From positions 55,282 through 119,281 of the forward strand of contig DEJG01000016.1 of the NCBI GenBank assembly GCA_002353295.1: DNA of 64,000 bases, given 5' to 3'. Made by a program: the position numbers and the translations under genes. Positions 8,498 through 16,511 of the stretch are shown here, piece by piece; the first letter of the stretch is position 1; each line of letters begins with the position of its first letter. The notes beneath the pieces are model-generated. The model made no database searches. It was not told the DNA's origin and was given only the letters and a program-made list of their open reading frames with translations. This stretch comes from Prevotella sp. UBA2754 (lineage in GTDB: Bacteria > Bacteroidota > Bacteroidia > Bacteroidales > Bacteroidaceae).

Positions 8498-10411
8498 CTA
8501 CATCGCCAGTCTAAAGCCAACTATATCACGATGTCGGTGTGAGTCATATGGGTATCTATTAGTAGAACGACAATAGCGAGGATTACTCTCTAGTCCACCT
8601 CCACGTATAGTACGGAAACTTCTAGAAGGTTTACTGGTTGGAGTTTTACGATACCAGTCTTCACACCATTCCCATACATTCCCTGACATGTCGTAAATAC
8701 CCAACTCGTTTGGTTTAAACTTTTTAACTGGCAAATATTGGCGTTTTACATAATTATTCAAAGAATAACCTACTTTATTGATGTCATTACCTCCTGAGTA
8801 AATATATCCCTTGGACTTTTTCCCTCCTCGTGCCGCATATTCCCATTCTGCTTCTGTAGGAAGTCGAAATTTTTTTCCAGTCAACTTGTTTAATTTCATA
8901 ATAAATTCCTGGCACTGTTCATAAGTGATATATTCTGCTGGAAGTTGAGGCCCTTTCTTTTTTGAATGATTCTTACCCATGATAGCTACCCATAATTCTT
9001 GTGTTACTTCTGTCTCACCGATAAAATAATCTTTAAGACACACTTGATGACGCACTTCATCATCATCCGCCAAAGTATCTTGAGGCAAAGCTCCCATCAT
9101 GAATGTCCCACCTTCTACGTGTATCATTTTAAACTTTATACCTTTCACGGTATAGGTACTAGCAACTATTCTCTTTTGTGCTTGTATTGCCTGTGGTATT
9201 AGAAGCATCAATAGAGGTAATAATACCTTTACTGCCAGGTTAACTCTAACTTCCTTATTCTCACACCCAACATCTTCTGGTCCAACAGCCCACCAAAGAA
9301 TACGCAACCAGCAGATGAAATAGGTATAAACATCCAACCAAAAAACCTCATGAATATAATTATGCAGCCACGAAGGACATAACACATCTGTCGGTAGTAT
9401 GCTGAAATTAATAAACAGCAACCAGAACAAAATTCTGTCTAGAGTAGTTCGCTTTGGACGAAGCCAGAAAACCATAGCATAGCTGGTAAGGGGGATGACA
9501 TAGGTATGTGTTTCTGGACTATCACTGAAAAGAATAATATAACCCATTATAACGGCTAATGTTTGAACGCGAAATTCGAAATTTTGCCAACGTCTATGTC
9601 GCCAGAAAAAGAGAATTGCTAAGATAACCAACACTACAACCTGAACAAGGCGTATATTAGGCAATAAAAATGGTTTCAACCCTCTAGCAAACAGAATTCC
9701 CACATAGTCAGTAGCTGAAAAATGAATGTCAAGCATGTTGAAAGTTCCCTGATAAAGCGACATGAAATTGTCAAAAGTAGGGTTTAGTGCTGGAAGCAAT
9801 AAGAGACCTACACCACAAAGAGCTGCATAACCAAAATTACGTATTGTCTTTGGATAGCAGAATAATAGGGCCAATTCTGCTGCACCATAAATCTTAGTGG
9901 TAGCTGATATCATAATAAGTAAAACTGCCCAAAAGGGTTTATTGCGTTCTAGTAGAATGAAGGCAAAAATAAAGATATAACATACCGTCATATTATACTG
10001 GAAAAAGAAAATGCACTGTAAGAGCACAGACAAGACAAAAAGAAAAATTTTAGTCCTATAGGGCTCTAATGGTTTAGGCAACATCCATATTGATAAAAAG
10101 AAAAGAAAGTAGTTGCCAATGTTCCACACATAAGGGCCTAGCCACCAAGGCAAAAGGAAGACAGGAGCAAAAATCACACAGAATACTGGCAGATAGAGGA
10201 AATAAAGACCATGAACTTGCGCAAACTCAAGCGTATATGGAGAAATGCCTTCCCAAAACATGCGGGTAGAATCCTGATAATCCCAATAAATAGCACCTCG
10301 TCCTCTCAACATTTCTATCGATGTAGCTGTTAACGAAATAACTAACCCGAAGAAAAACACGCATTTCAGATTAGAAAAAAAACACATCAATGAATCAATA
10401 ACTTTTTTCAT
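8498..10411 (-). CDS. GT87 (DUF2029)-like membrane glycosyltransferase fused to an FGE/SUMF1-like domain
   Basis: From ATG 10411 (one base after the GT2 stop; an overlapping start at 10435 is possible) the protein has 637 residues. The first part (about 1-370) has nine or more hydrophobic helices and an early acidic loop (YWDYQDSTRMFWEG), as in polyprenyl-sugar-dependent GT-C/GT87 mannosyltransferases. Residues about 393-411 look like a signal peptide (LLPLLMLLIPQAIQAQ) placed internally. The rest (about 430-637) is a formylglycine-generating-enzyme-type domain: GGTFMMGA, TEVTQELW, LPTEAEWEYAARGG, GNVWEWCEDWY, RGGG, IVGFRLAM. Only one of the two catalytic Cys of true FGE is present (Cys614; Arg where the second should be), so it is probably not a sulfatase activator. 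No ATG, GTG or TTG precedes the internal signal-like segment closely, so a separate FGE product is unlikely. Confidence 0.82.
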   Translation of the reverse strand: MKKVIDSLMCFFSNLKCVFFFGLVISLTATSIEMLRGRGAIYWDYQDSTRMFWEGISPYTLEFAQVHGLYFLYLPVFCVIFAPVFLLPWWLGPYVWNIGNYFLFFLSIWMLPKPLEPYRTKIFLFVLSVLLQCIFFFQYNMTVCYIFIFAFILLERNKPFWAVLLIMISATTKIYGAAELALLFCYPKTIRNFGYAALCGVGLLLLPALNPTFDNFMSLYQGTFNMLDIHFSATDYVGILFARGLKPFLLPNIRLVQVVVLVILAILFFWRHRRWQNFEFRVQTLAVIMGYIILFSDSPETHTYVIPLTSYAMVFWLRPKRTTLDRILFWLLFINFSILPTDVLCPSWLHNYIHEVFWLDVYTYFICWLRILWWAVGPEDVGCENKEVRVNLAVKVLLPLLMLLIPQAIQAQKRIVASTYTVKGIKFKMIHVEGGTFMMGALPQDTLADDDEVRHQVCLKDYFIGETEVTQELWVAIMGKNHSKKKGPQLPAEYITYEQCQEFIMKLNKLTGKKFRLPTEAEWEYAARGGKKSKGYIYSGGNDINKVGYSLNNYVKRQYLPVKKFKPNELGIYDMSGNVWEWCEDWYRKTPTSKPSRSFRTIRGGGLESNPRYCRSTNRYPYDSHRHRDIVGFRLAM

Positions 10412-10412
10412 C

Positions 10413-11351
10413 TTAATCAATGTTTTTCTCACCATTATAGGAATTGATGAAATAGCCAGGGCGTTCTTTTACCTCATTAAAAATTTTACCTATGTACTCA
10501 CCCAGTATACCAAGACTAAGCAACTGGACACCTCCAAGAAACAATAATGTGACCATAATAGTCGGATAACCCTGTACTGGTTCTCCATAGACATTTGTTA
10601 TCACGATGATATAAACAAGGTAGAAAAAGGCTACCGAAGAAACTAACAAACCCAAAATAGAGGCAAGTCGTAATGGGGCAGTTGTGTACGACATAATACC
10701 ATTAAGAGCTAAATTAATTAATGATATCATACTCCATTTAGAAGAGCCTTCTTGACGTTCTTGCTGCTGATAATAGATTCCTTTCTTATGGAATCCAATC
10801 CACGAGTACATGCCCTTGGTGTTACGTTCAGATTCACGCATCTGCTTCAACGCCTCAATACATGAACGGTCTAGCAAACGGAAATCACCTGTATCTTTCT
10901 GTATAGGTACCGATGTCATCTGTTGCAGCAATTTATAATACCAATGTGATGACATACGTTTGAACCACGATTCCTGGCTACCTTGGCGCTGAGCATATAC
11001 ATCATCGTACCCTTCTTCCCAGTATTTCAGCATTTCTGGTATGACATCAACAGGATGCTGCATATCAGCGTCCATAATGATAAGAGCATCACCTGTTGCA
11101 TAGTCAAAACCTGCCATCATTGCTATTTCTTTACCATAATTTCTTGAAAGATCTACATAATTATAACGCGAATCTGCTTCATGGAGTCGAATCATCTGTT
11201 GTAATGAGTTGTCTGAACTACCATCATTTACAAAAAGGAATTCCCATTCATAATTAGGGTTGTCTTTGACTACTTTTTCCATACAACTGATTATTAGGGG
11301 AAATGATGCTTCTTCATTGTAGGTGGGTAGTAAAATTGTAACCTTCTTCAT
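10413..11351 (-). CDS. GtrB-like polyprenyl-phosphate glycosyltransferase (GT2)
   Basis: A 312-residue GT2 of the DPM1/GtrB type, which loads a sugar onto polyprenyl phosphate at the cytosolic face. The GT-A fold shows LPTYNEE, FVNDGSSDNS and IIMDADMQHP (DxD). The C-terminus has two transmembrane helices, as in GtrB and ArnC relatives. With GtrA and the GT87-like protein downstream it forms a plausible charge, flip and transfer set. It lies 7 bases after the deacetylase gene. Confidence 0.93.
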   Translation of the reverse strand: MKKVTILLPTYNEEASFPLIISCMEKVVKDNPNYEWEFLFVNDGSSDNSLQQMIRLHEADSRYNYVDLSRNYGKEIAMMAGFDYATGDALIIMDADMQHPVDVIPEMLKYWEEGYDDVYAQRQGSQESWFKRMSSHWYYKLLQQMTSVPIQKDTGDFRLLDRSCIEALKQMRESERNTKGMYSWIGFHKKGIYYQQQERQEGSSKWSMISLINLALNGIMSYTTAPLRLASILGLLVSSVAFFYLVYIIVITNVYGEPVQGYPTIMVTLLFLGGVQLLSLGILGEYIGKIFNEVKERPGYFINSYNGEKNID

Positions 11352-11358
11352 TGTATTT

Positions 11359-12138
11359 CTACTTCTTTACTTTCTCAACAAAATCACTAAAAGTCACAAA
11401 TTCTTCACCCTGTGCTTTCAGCATCTTAACAAGTCGGTCCAGTCTCTCCATCATTTGATGTCCGCTATGGTTTTTGATGATGAAGGGCATCTTGAACTCT
11501 GGATGCTCTTTAAGCTCATAAAATTCCCAAGGGTGAAAATAAGTAACGAAATAACCATCATGCTTCAATGTACGACGTACGAGCCAATGATATAGCCCTT
11601 CAGGCAGATTGTGCAAGGCGAGCCAGAAGAGCGGAAACCGAATCCAAGGGGTGACTGAAGCCGGAATCTGCATCACGTCGCCCTTCATGAACCATGTGCG
11701 TGGCTCCGTCAAATGCATATAACGCCCTGGAATGAAAGCAGGATTGAGTGACGAGTTATAACGATAGCCCACACGAGCTATCTCCCTGTCGCTTACAGGG
11801 AACATACGAGGCTGACGATAACCGTAAACTTTCCTACCCGTAACACGCTCAACGATTTCCTTAGAACGCTCGAAATCTGTCTCTTTGGGCTGCCAGTGAT
11901 CAACCCCGTGACAGGCTACTTCATGCCCTTCGTCCATGATACGCTGCATCACATCTGGAGCGTTTTCTGCAAAATTACCTGTACAGAAAAATGTGGCCTT
12001 TACACCATCCTTCTTCAGAACATCAAGAATGCGATTAGTACCCTCCCGAGACACTTTAATCCCTTCTACTAAAGAGATATCCAGCCCATGCTCACGAGGG
12101 ACATCAAACTCCTCAGTATCAAAACTTAACAATATCAT
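11359..12138 (-). CDS. Polysaccharide deacetylase family protein (CE4-like)
   Basis: A 259-residue NodB-homology protein: LLSFDTEEFDVP near the start (catalytic and metal Asp), TFFCTGNFAE, HEVACHGVDHW (metal His pair), YGYRQPRMFP and the late YFHPWEF His. There is no signal peptide, so it likely acts in the cytosol, for example on a lipid-linked or nucleotide sugar. It is the first gene of a four-gene minus unit (deacetylase, GT2, GT87-FGE, GtrA) driven by the -7 box at 12164-12171. Confidence 0.9.
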   Translation of the reverse strand: MILLSFDTEEFDVPREHGLDISLVEGIKVSREGTNRILDVLKKDGVKATFFCTGNFAENAPDVMQRIMDEGHEVACHGVDHWQPKETDFERSKEIVERVTGRKVYGYRQPRMFPVSDREIARVGYRYNSSLNPAFIPGRYMHLTEPRTWFMKGDVMQIPASVTPWIRFPLFWLALHNLPEGLYHWLVRRTLKHDGYFVTYFHPWEFYELKEHPEFKMPFIIKNHSGHQMMERLDRLVKMLKAQGEEFVTFSDFVEKVKK

Positions 12139-12163
12139 GTCGTTTTTTCTTCTATTTCTGCTG

Positions 12164-12171
12164 CAAAGTTA
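12164..12171 (-). promoter_or_regulatory. -7 box TAACTTTG for the deacetylase-GT2-GT87-GtrA unit
   Basis: On the minus strand TAACTTTG fits TAnnTTTG and lies 25 bases upstream of the deacetylase start. Confidence 0.65.
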
Positions 12172-12233
12172 GCTATTTTTCTTAAAAAAGAGAAAATATT
12201 TGGAGGATATTCGTTTTTGTATTTAATAATGTG

Positions 12234-12241
12234 TACCTTTG
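12234..12241 (+). promoter_or_regulatory. -7 box TACCTTTG for pnp
   Basis: TACCTTTG fits TAnnTTTG and lies about 60 bases before the pnp start. It shares the 150-base gap with the divergent deacetylase promoter. Confidence 0.65.
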
Positions 12242-12300
12242 TGCCCAATTTATGCGCAAAGACGCAAGATGTTTTTATTTTTTAGATGTTTTTTAACAAG

Positions 12301-14634
12301 ATGAACGTAATTACAAAGACCATTCAATTGCCTGATGGAAGAACCATCACAATTGAGACCGGGAAAGTGGCAAAGCAGGCCGACGGAAGTGTAATGCTCC
12401 GCATGAACAATACCGTGCTGCTGGCTACTGTTTGTGCCGCAAAAGATGCAGTTCCCGGAACAGATTTTATGCCTCTGCAGGTTGACTACAGAGAGCAGTA
12501 TGCCGCCGCAGGACGCTTCCCCGGTGGTTTCACAAAACGTGAGGGAAAGGCTTCGGACAACGAGATTCTGACCAGTCGTCTGGTAGACCGTGTTCTTCGT
12601 CCACTGTTCCCTTCTAATTATCACGCAGAAGTATTTGTCAACGTGATGTTGCTCAGTGCCGACGGTGTTGATCAGCCTGATGCCCTGGCAGGTTTTGCTG
12701 CCTCAGCTGCGTTGGCATGTTCAGATATCCCCTTCGAGTGTCCTATCTCTGAGGTTCGCGTGGCTCGTGTCAATGGCGAGTATGTAATTGATCCCACCTT
12801 CGAACAGATGAAAGAGGCCGACATGGACATCATGGTAGGTGCTTCAGCCGAGAATATCATGATGGTAGAGGGTGAGATGAAAGAAGTTTCAGAGCAGGAT
12901 ATGATTGGTGCTCTGAAGGCAGCAATGGCTGCTATCAAACCTATGTGTGAACTGCAGACCGAGCTCTCTAAGGAGTTGGGTAAAGACGTGAAGCGCGAGT
13001 ATAACCACGAGGTGAATGACGAGGCTCTGCGTGAGCAGATGAACAAGGAATTGTATCAGCCCGCCTACGACATCACCAAGCAGGCTCTGCCCAAGCAGGA
13101 CCGTGCTGATGCCTTCGAGAAGATTCTCGCTGATTTCAAAGAGAAGTTCTTTGCTGAGCATACAGAAATCACAGAGACTTCTGAGATTTCCAAGGATGAA
13201 TACGAGGCCATGATGGATCGCTACTACCATGATGTAGAACGCGATGCTATGCGTCGTTGCATTCTGGATGAGGGCATTCGTCTGGATGGTCGTAAGACTG
13301 ATGAGATTCGTCCTATCTGGTGTGAAGTTTCACCACTGCCCATGCCTCACGGAAGTTCCATCTTCACACGTGGTGAAACACAGTCATTGACAACGGTGAC
13401 ACTGGGAACCAAACTCGACGAGAAACTGGTGGACGATGTTCTTGATAAGAGCTATCAGCGTTTCCTGTTGCACTATAACTTCCCTCCATTCTGCACCGGT
13501 GAGGCCAAGGCTCAGCGTGGCGTAGGTCGCCGTGAGATTGGTCATGGTCACTTGGCATGGCGTGGACTGAAAGACATGATTCCTGCCGACTTCCCCTACA
13601 CCGTTCGTGTAGTCAGCCAGATTATGGAGTCAAACGGTTCTTCTTCTATGGCTACCGTATGTGCTGGTACACTGGCCCTGATGGATGCTGGTGTTCCTAT
13701 GAAGAAGCCCGTCAGCGGTATTGCTATGGGTCTGATTAAGAATCCCGGTGAAGAGAAGTACGCTGTACTGAGTGATATCCTTGGTGACGAGGACCACTTG
13801 GGCGATATGGACTTCAAGACCACAGGTACGAAGGATGGCTTGACAGCTACCCAGATGGATATCAAGTGCGACGGACTTTCTTTCGAGATTCTGGAGAAGG
13901 CGCTGATGCAGGCTAAGGCAGGTCGTGAGCATATTCTGAAGTGCATCACCGATACCATTGCCGAGCCACGTCCAGAGTTGAAGCCACAAGTTCCACGTAT
14001 CGAAGCCTTTGAGATTCCTAAAGAGTTCATCGGTGCTGTGATTGGTCCTGGTGGTAAGATTATCCAGCAGATGCAGGAGGATACCGGTGCTACCATTACC
14101 ATCGACGAGGAAGACGGTGTTGGCAAGATTCAAGTGAGCGGTCCTAATAAGGAAGCCATTGATGCTGCTATTGCCAAGATTAAGGCTATCGTAGCCATTC
14201 CTGAAGTCGGTGAGGTTTATGAGGGAACGGTACGTTCTATTATGCCTTATGGATGCTTCGTAGAGTTCATGCCTGGAAAGGATGGTCTGCTGCACATCTC
14301 AGAGATTGACTGGAAGCGCTTAGAGACTGTTGAAGAAGCTGGTATCAAGGAAGGTGACAAAATTACCGTGAAATTGCTGGAGATTGATCCAAAGACTGGT
14401 AAATTCAAACTCTCTCATCGTGTACTCGTTGAAAAGCCTGCTGACTATGTAGAGCCACAGCAGCGTCGCCGTGAGCGTCCTGAGCGTGGTCCTCGTCCTG
14501 AGCGTGGTGACCGCCATGAGCGCCGTCAGCGTAATGAGCATCGTGAGCGTCCTCAGCGTAACGAGGAGTTCCATGAGTCTGAGAATCATGAGCCCAAAGA
14601 CTTCACTGATACGCTCGACAAGATGGACTTTTAA
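12301..14634 (+). CDS. pnp: Polynucleotide phosphorylase
   Basis: PNPase degrades RNA 3'-5' by phosphorolysis in the cytosol. Two RNase PH-like halves are seen (first with LPDGRTITIETGKVAKQADGS-type start, second around GEAKAQRGVGRREIGHG and TVRVVSQIMESNGSSSMA). They are followed by a KH domain (FIGAVIGPGGKIIQQMQ), an S1 domain (GTVRSIMPYGCFVEF) and a 50-residue Arg/Glu/Pro-rich tail after the S1 domain. Start 12301 (MNVITKTIQL) matches the family; the ATG at 12286 would add five residues. Length 777 is slightly long because of the basic tail. Confidence 0.96.
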   Translation: MNVITKTIQLPDGRTITIETGKVAKQADGSVMLRMNNTVLLATVCAAKDAVPGTDFMPLQVDYREQYAAAGRFPGGFTKREGKASDNEILTSRLVDRVLRPLFPSNYHAEVFVNVMLLSADGVDQPDALAGFAASAALACSDIPFECPISEVRVARVNGEYVIDPTFEQMKEADMDIMVGASAENIMMVEGEMKEVSEQDMIGALKAAMAAIKPMCELQTELSKELGKDVKREYNHEVNDEALREQMNKELYQPAYDITKQALPKQDRADAFEKILADFKEKFFAEHTEITETSEISKDEYEAMMDRYYHDVERDAMRRCILDEGIRLDGRKTDEIRPIWCEVSPLPMPHGSSIFTRGETQSLTTVTLGTKLDEKLVDDVLDKSYQRFLLHYNFPPFCTGEAKAQRGVGRREIGHGHLAWRGLKDMIPADFPYTVRVVSQIMESNGSSSMATVCAGTLALMDAGVPMKKPVSGIAMGLIKNPGEEKYAVLSDILGDEDHLGDMDFKTTGTKDGLTATQMDIKCDGLSFEILEKALMQAKAGREHILKCITDTIAEPRPELKPQVPRIEAFEIPKEFIGAVIGPGGKIIQQMQEDTGATITIDEEDGVGKIQVSGPNKEAIDAAIAKIKAIVAIPEVGEVYEGTVRSIMPYGCFVEFMPGKDGLLHISEIDWKRLETVEEAGIKEGDKITVKLLEIDPKTGKFKLSHRVLVEKPADYVEPQQRRRERPERGPRPERGDRHERRQRNEHRERPQRNEEFHESENHEPKDFTDTLDKMDF

Positions 14635-14660
14635 GAATTCTGTTTCATTATAAAATAAAA

Positions 14661-14694
14661 AAGGGTTCAGCCAAAGTGGTTGAGCTCTTTTTTT
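14661..14694. terminator. Bidirectional intrinsic terminator between pnp and the CobD-like gene
   Basis: AGGGTTCAGCC (14662-14672) pairs with GGTTGAGCTCT (14678-14688) in an 11 bp stem with G-U pairs and a 5-base loop. A-rich sequence precedes it and a T run follows, so it can end transcripts from both convergent genes. The stop codon of the minus gene lies in the T run. Confidence 0.8.
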
Positions 14695-15718
14695 ATTCAT
14701 CTTTGTTCAAGTATCCCCTAATAGCTTCTACCAGTTCGTCGTTCTCTTCTGGCCGCTGTGCAGCTACCCGGAAGAAATGGTCGGAAAGGCCTGTGAAGTT
14801 AAAACAGTCGCGAATCAGTATTCCATGTTCATGAACAAGGTAGAACTTCAGTTTCGTACTGGTGACATCCTCCACCTGACAGAGCATGAAATTGGTTTTG
14901 GTTTCAAATACCCGAATACCGTCTATCTGTCGCAGGTTCTCGCGTAAGCGCTGCGTCTCTTTCAAATATCCTTGTAAATCGGGGATAATGGGGGTATCCC
15001 GTGTTAATAGGAATTTCCCTGCTTCCACAGCCAATGCACTGACTGACCAAGGTTGCCGCATACTGCGTAACAGTTGAATAACATCAGGATGTCCCGTTAC
15101 ATAACCCAGACGAAGACCAGGAATCGCATATTTCTTACTCAATGAGTGGAGTACCAACAAGTTGTGGCAATCTATCATTTCCTGGGGTTTTATTAAGTGT
15201 TCCAGTGTATAGTCTTCATACGACTGATCGACAACAAAGGTATAGCGGGGAGAACGACGTACCATATACTCAATAATACCCTTGGTCATGACATTACCAG
15301 TGGGATTATTGGGATTGCAAATCCAATAGACACGGTCATTAGGCAATTCCTTCAAATCGTCGGTATTTTCATAGGAAATGATATGATGATTGATGCGACA
15401 GGCATCAGCATACTCGTTAAAGGTTGGCTGCGGAATAATAGAAGCACTGTGATGTAGCATTTGAGCTATGAGATAAATGCCTTCTGTAGCACCATTGGTC
15501 ACCATCACTGCCTCTGGTGTGATACCAAGTTTTTGGGCTATCAGTTTTTCCAGCGAACGCGGTTGGGGTTCAGGATAATTGTTGATGAGGTCCATCGTCT
15601 GACACAGATGATTCTTCAATGCCGAATGATTGGCATGCTGATAGATATTGGTGCTGAAATTGATACGCACCATACCCTCGTCGTATCTGTAAAGATCGTC
15701 TCCGTGCCCTTCTATCAT
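14693..15718 (-). CDS. CobD-like PLP-dependent aminotransferase / L-threonine-phosphate decarboxylase family
   Basis: A 341-residue fold-type I PLP enzyme. It has GHGDD near the start as in CobD (GHGGN), then VTNGATEGI, CNPNNPTGN, the Asp of VVDQSYEDY and the PLP Lys in HSLSKKYAIPGLRLGY. CobD makes aminopropanol phosphate for the lower-loop linker of cobamides; HisC is the close alternative. Its start overlaps the stop of an ABC ATPase of the Fe3+-siderophore/B12 class (ATGA), which favours a role in corrinoid salvage. No other cob genes are in the window. Confidence 0.75.
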   Translation of the reverse strand: MIEGHGDDLYRYDEGMVRINFSTNIYQHANHSALKNHLCQTMDLINNYPEPQPRSLEKLIAQKLGITPEAVMVTNGATEGIYLIAQMLHHSASIIPQPTFNEYADACRINHHIISYENTDDLKELPNDRVYWICNPNNPTGNVMTKGIIEYMVRRSPRYTFVVDQSYEDYTLEHLIKPQEMIDCHNLLVLHSLSKKYAIPGLRLGYVTGHPDVIQLLRSMRQPWSVSALAVEAGKFLLTRDTPIIPDLQGYLKETQRLRENLRQIDGIRVFETKTNFMLCQVEDVTSTKLKFYLVHEHGILIRDCFNFTGLSDHFFRVAAQRPEENDELVEAIRGYLNKDE

Positions 15719-16476
15719 TCTGTCACTCGTATCGTTAATGTCTGGGCATCAAAATGAATACCTTTATGTTCGATGAAACGGCTCAATATTCCCTGATCAG
15801 CCAATTCTCTAGGAGTACCCACACTCAATAGTTCTGGTTCCATCAGCCAAATACGGTCAGCCACTTGCAATGTTAATTCTACATCATGAGTGGAAAGGAA
15901 AATCGTCTTCTGTTGTTCACGGGCCAAACGAAGTAGCAACTGCATCACCTCCACCTTACTGGGGAAGTCGAGGAAAGCTGTTGGTTCGTCAAGATAAATG
16001 ATGGGCGTTTGTTGTGCCAGCGCCTTAGCAATCATCACCTTCTGACGTTCTCCGTCGCTCAACGTATGAACTAATCGACCTTTCAATTCATTGATGCCCA
16101 CCAACTGAATAGCTTCTTCAACGATGCGCTCATCTTCCTTCGTCAGTGTGCCCCAGAATCCAGTGTAAGGCGAGCGCCCCATACCTACCAATTCCTCAAC
16201 CGTCATATTACGCACATTGACACGCTCTGTCAGCACCACGGAAATCACCTTACCTCTCTCGGAAGGAGAAGGGTTAGGAGTGAGACTCCCCCCCAAAGGT
16301 GGTTGAAATCCTGCTAATGTCCGCAAGAGAGTGGACTTCCCAATGCCATTACGTCCCAAGAGACAAGTGAGTTCACCTCCCTGAATGGTAGCGTTCAGAT
16401 TGGTCGCTACCACTTTGCTATTACCTTTCGCTTGATAACCTATTGTCAGGTCAGATAAAACAACTGTTTCTTGCAT
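15715..16476 (-). CDS. ABC transporter ATP-binding protein (FecE/BtuD type)
   Basis: A 253-residue ATPase with Walker A LLGRNGIGKSTLLR, signature LSDGERQK, Walker B PIIYLDEPTAFLD and a switch His in STHDVE, as in siderophore or B12 importers. The start is set to 16476 (MQETVVLSD) because a -7 box (16496-16503) lies downstream of the longer in-frame start at 16524. Between the Walker A helix and the Q-loop, the residues LTPNPSPSERGK are encoded by a repeat inserted in frame. No permease or binding protein gene is adjacent; only the CobD-like gene follows, translationally coupled. Confidence 0.88.
   Translation of the reverse strand: MQETVVLSDLTIGYQAKGNSKVVATNLNATIQGGELTCLLGRNGIGKSTLLRTLAGFQPPLGGSLTPNPSPSERGKVISVVLTERVNVRNMTVEELVGMGRSPYTGFWGTLTKEDERIVEEAIQLVGINELKGRLVHTLSDGERQKVMIAKALAQQTPIIYLDEPTAFLDFPSKVEVMQLLLRLAREQQKTIFLSTHDVELTLQVADRIWLMEPELLSVGTPRELADQGILSRFIEHKGIHFDAQTLTIRVTE
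16261..16290. repeat. In-frame repeat in the ABC ATPase gene (LTPNPSPSERG type)
   Basis: On the minus strand this stretch reads as a CTCACTCCTAACCCTTCTCC-type unit and is translated LTPNPSPSERG. Peptides of this type recur in unrelated proteins of many bacteria where a small dispersed repeat lies inside genes, and it interrupts an otherwise standard ABC domain. Confidence 0.6.
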
Positions 16477-16495
16477 ATTTAGAATTTTCCGACTG

Positions 16496-16503
16496 CAAAG
16501 ATA
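16496..16503 (-). promoter_or_regulatory. -7 box TATCTTTG for the ABC ATPase/CobD-like unit
   Basis: TATCTTTG on the minus strand, 19 bases before the chosen ABC start and just after the helicase stop, so this pair of genes need not depend on helicase transcription. Confidence 0.65.
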
Positions 16504-16511
16504 TAAAATAA

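Noticed and set aside
8498..10411. FGE-like domain as a true sulfatase-activating enzyme
   Set aside because: Only one of the two catalytic Cys of formylglycine-generating enzymes is present and no sulfatase gene is near, so the domain is described as FGE-like only.
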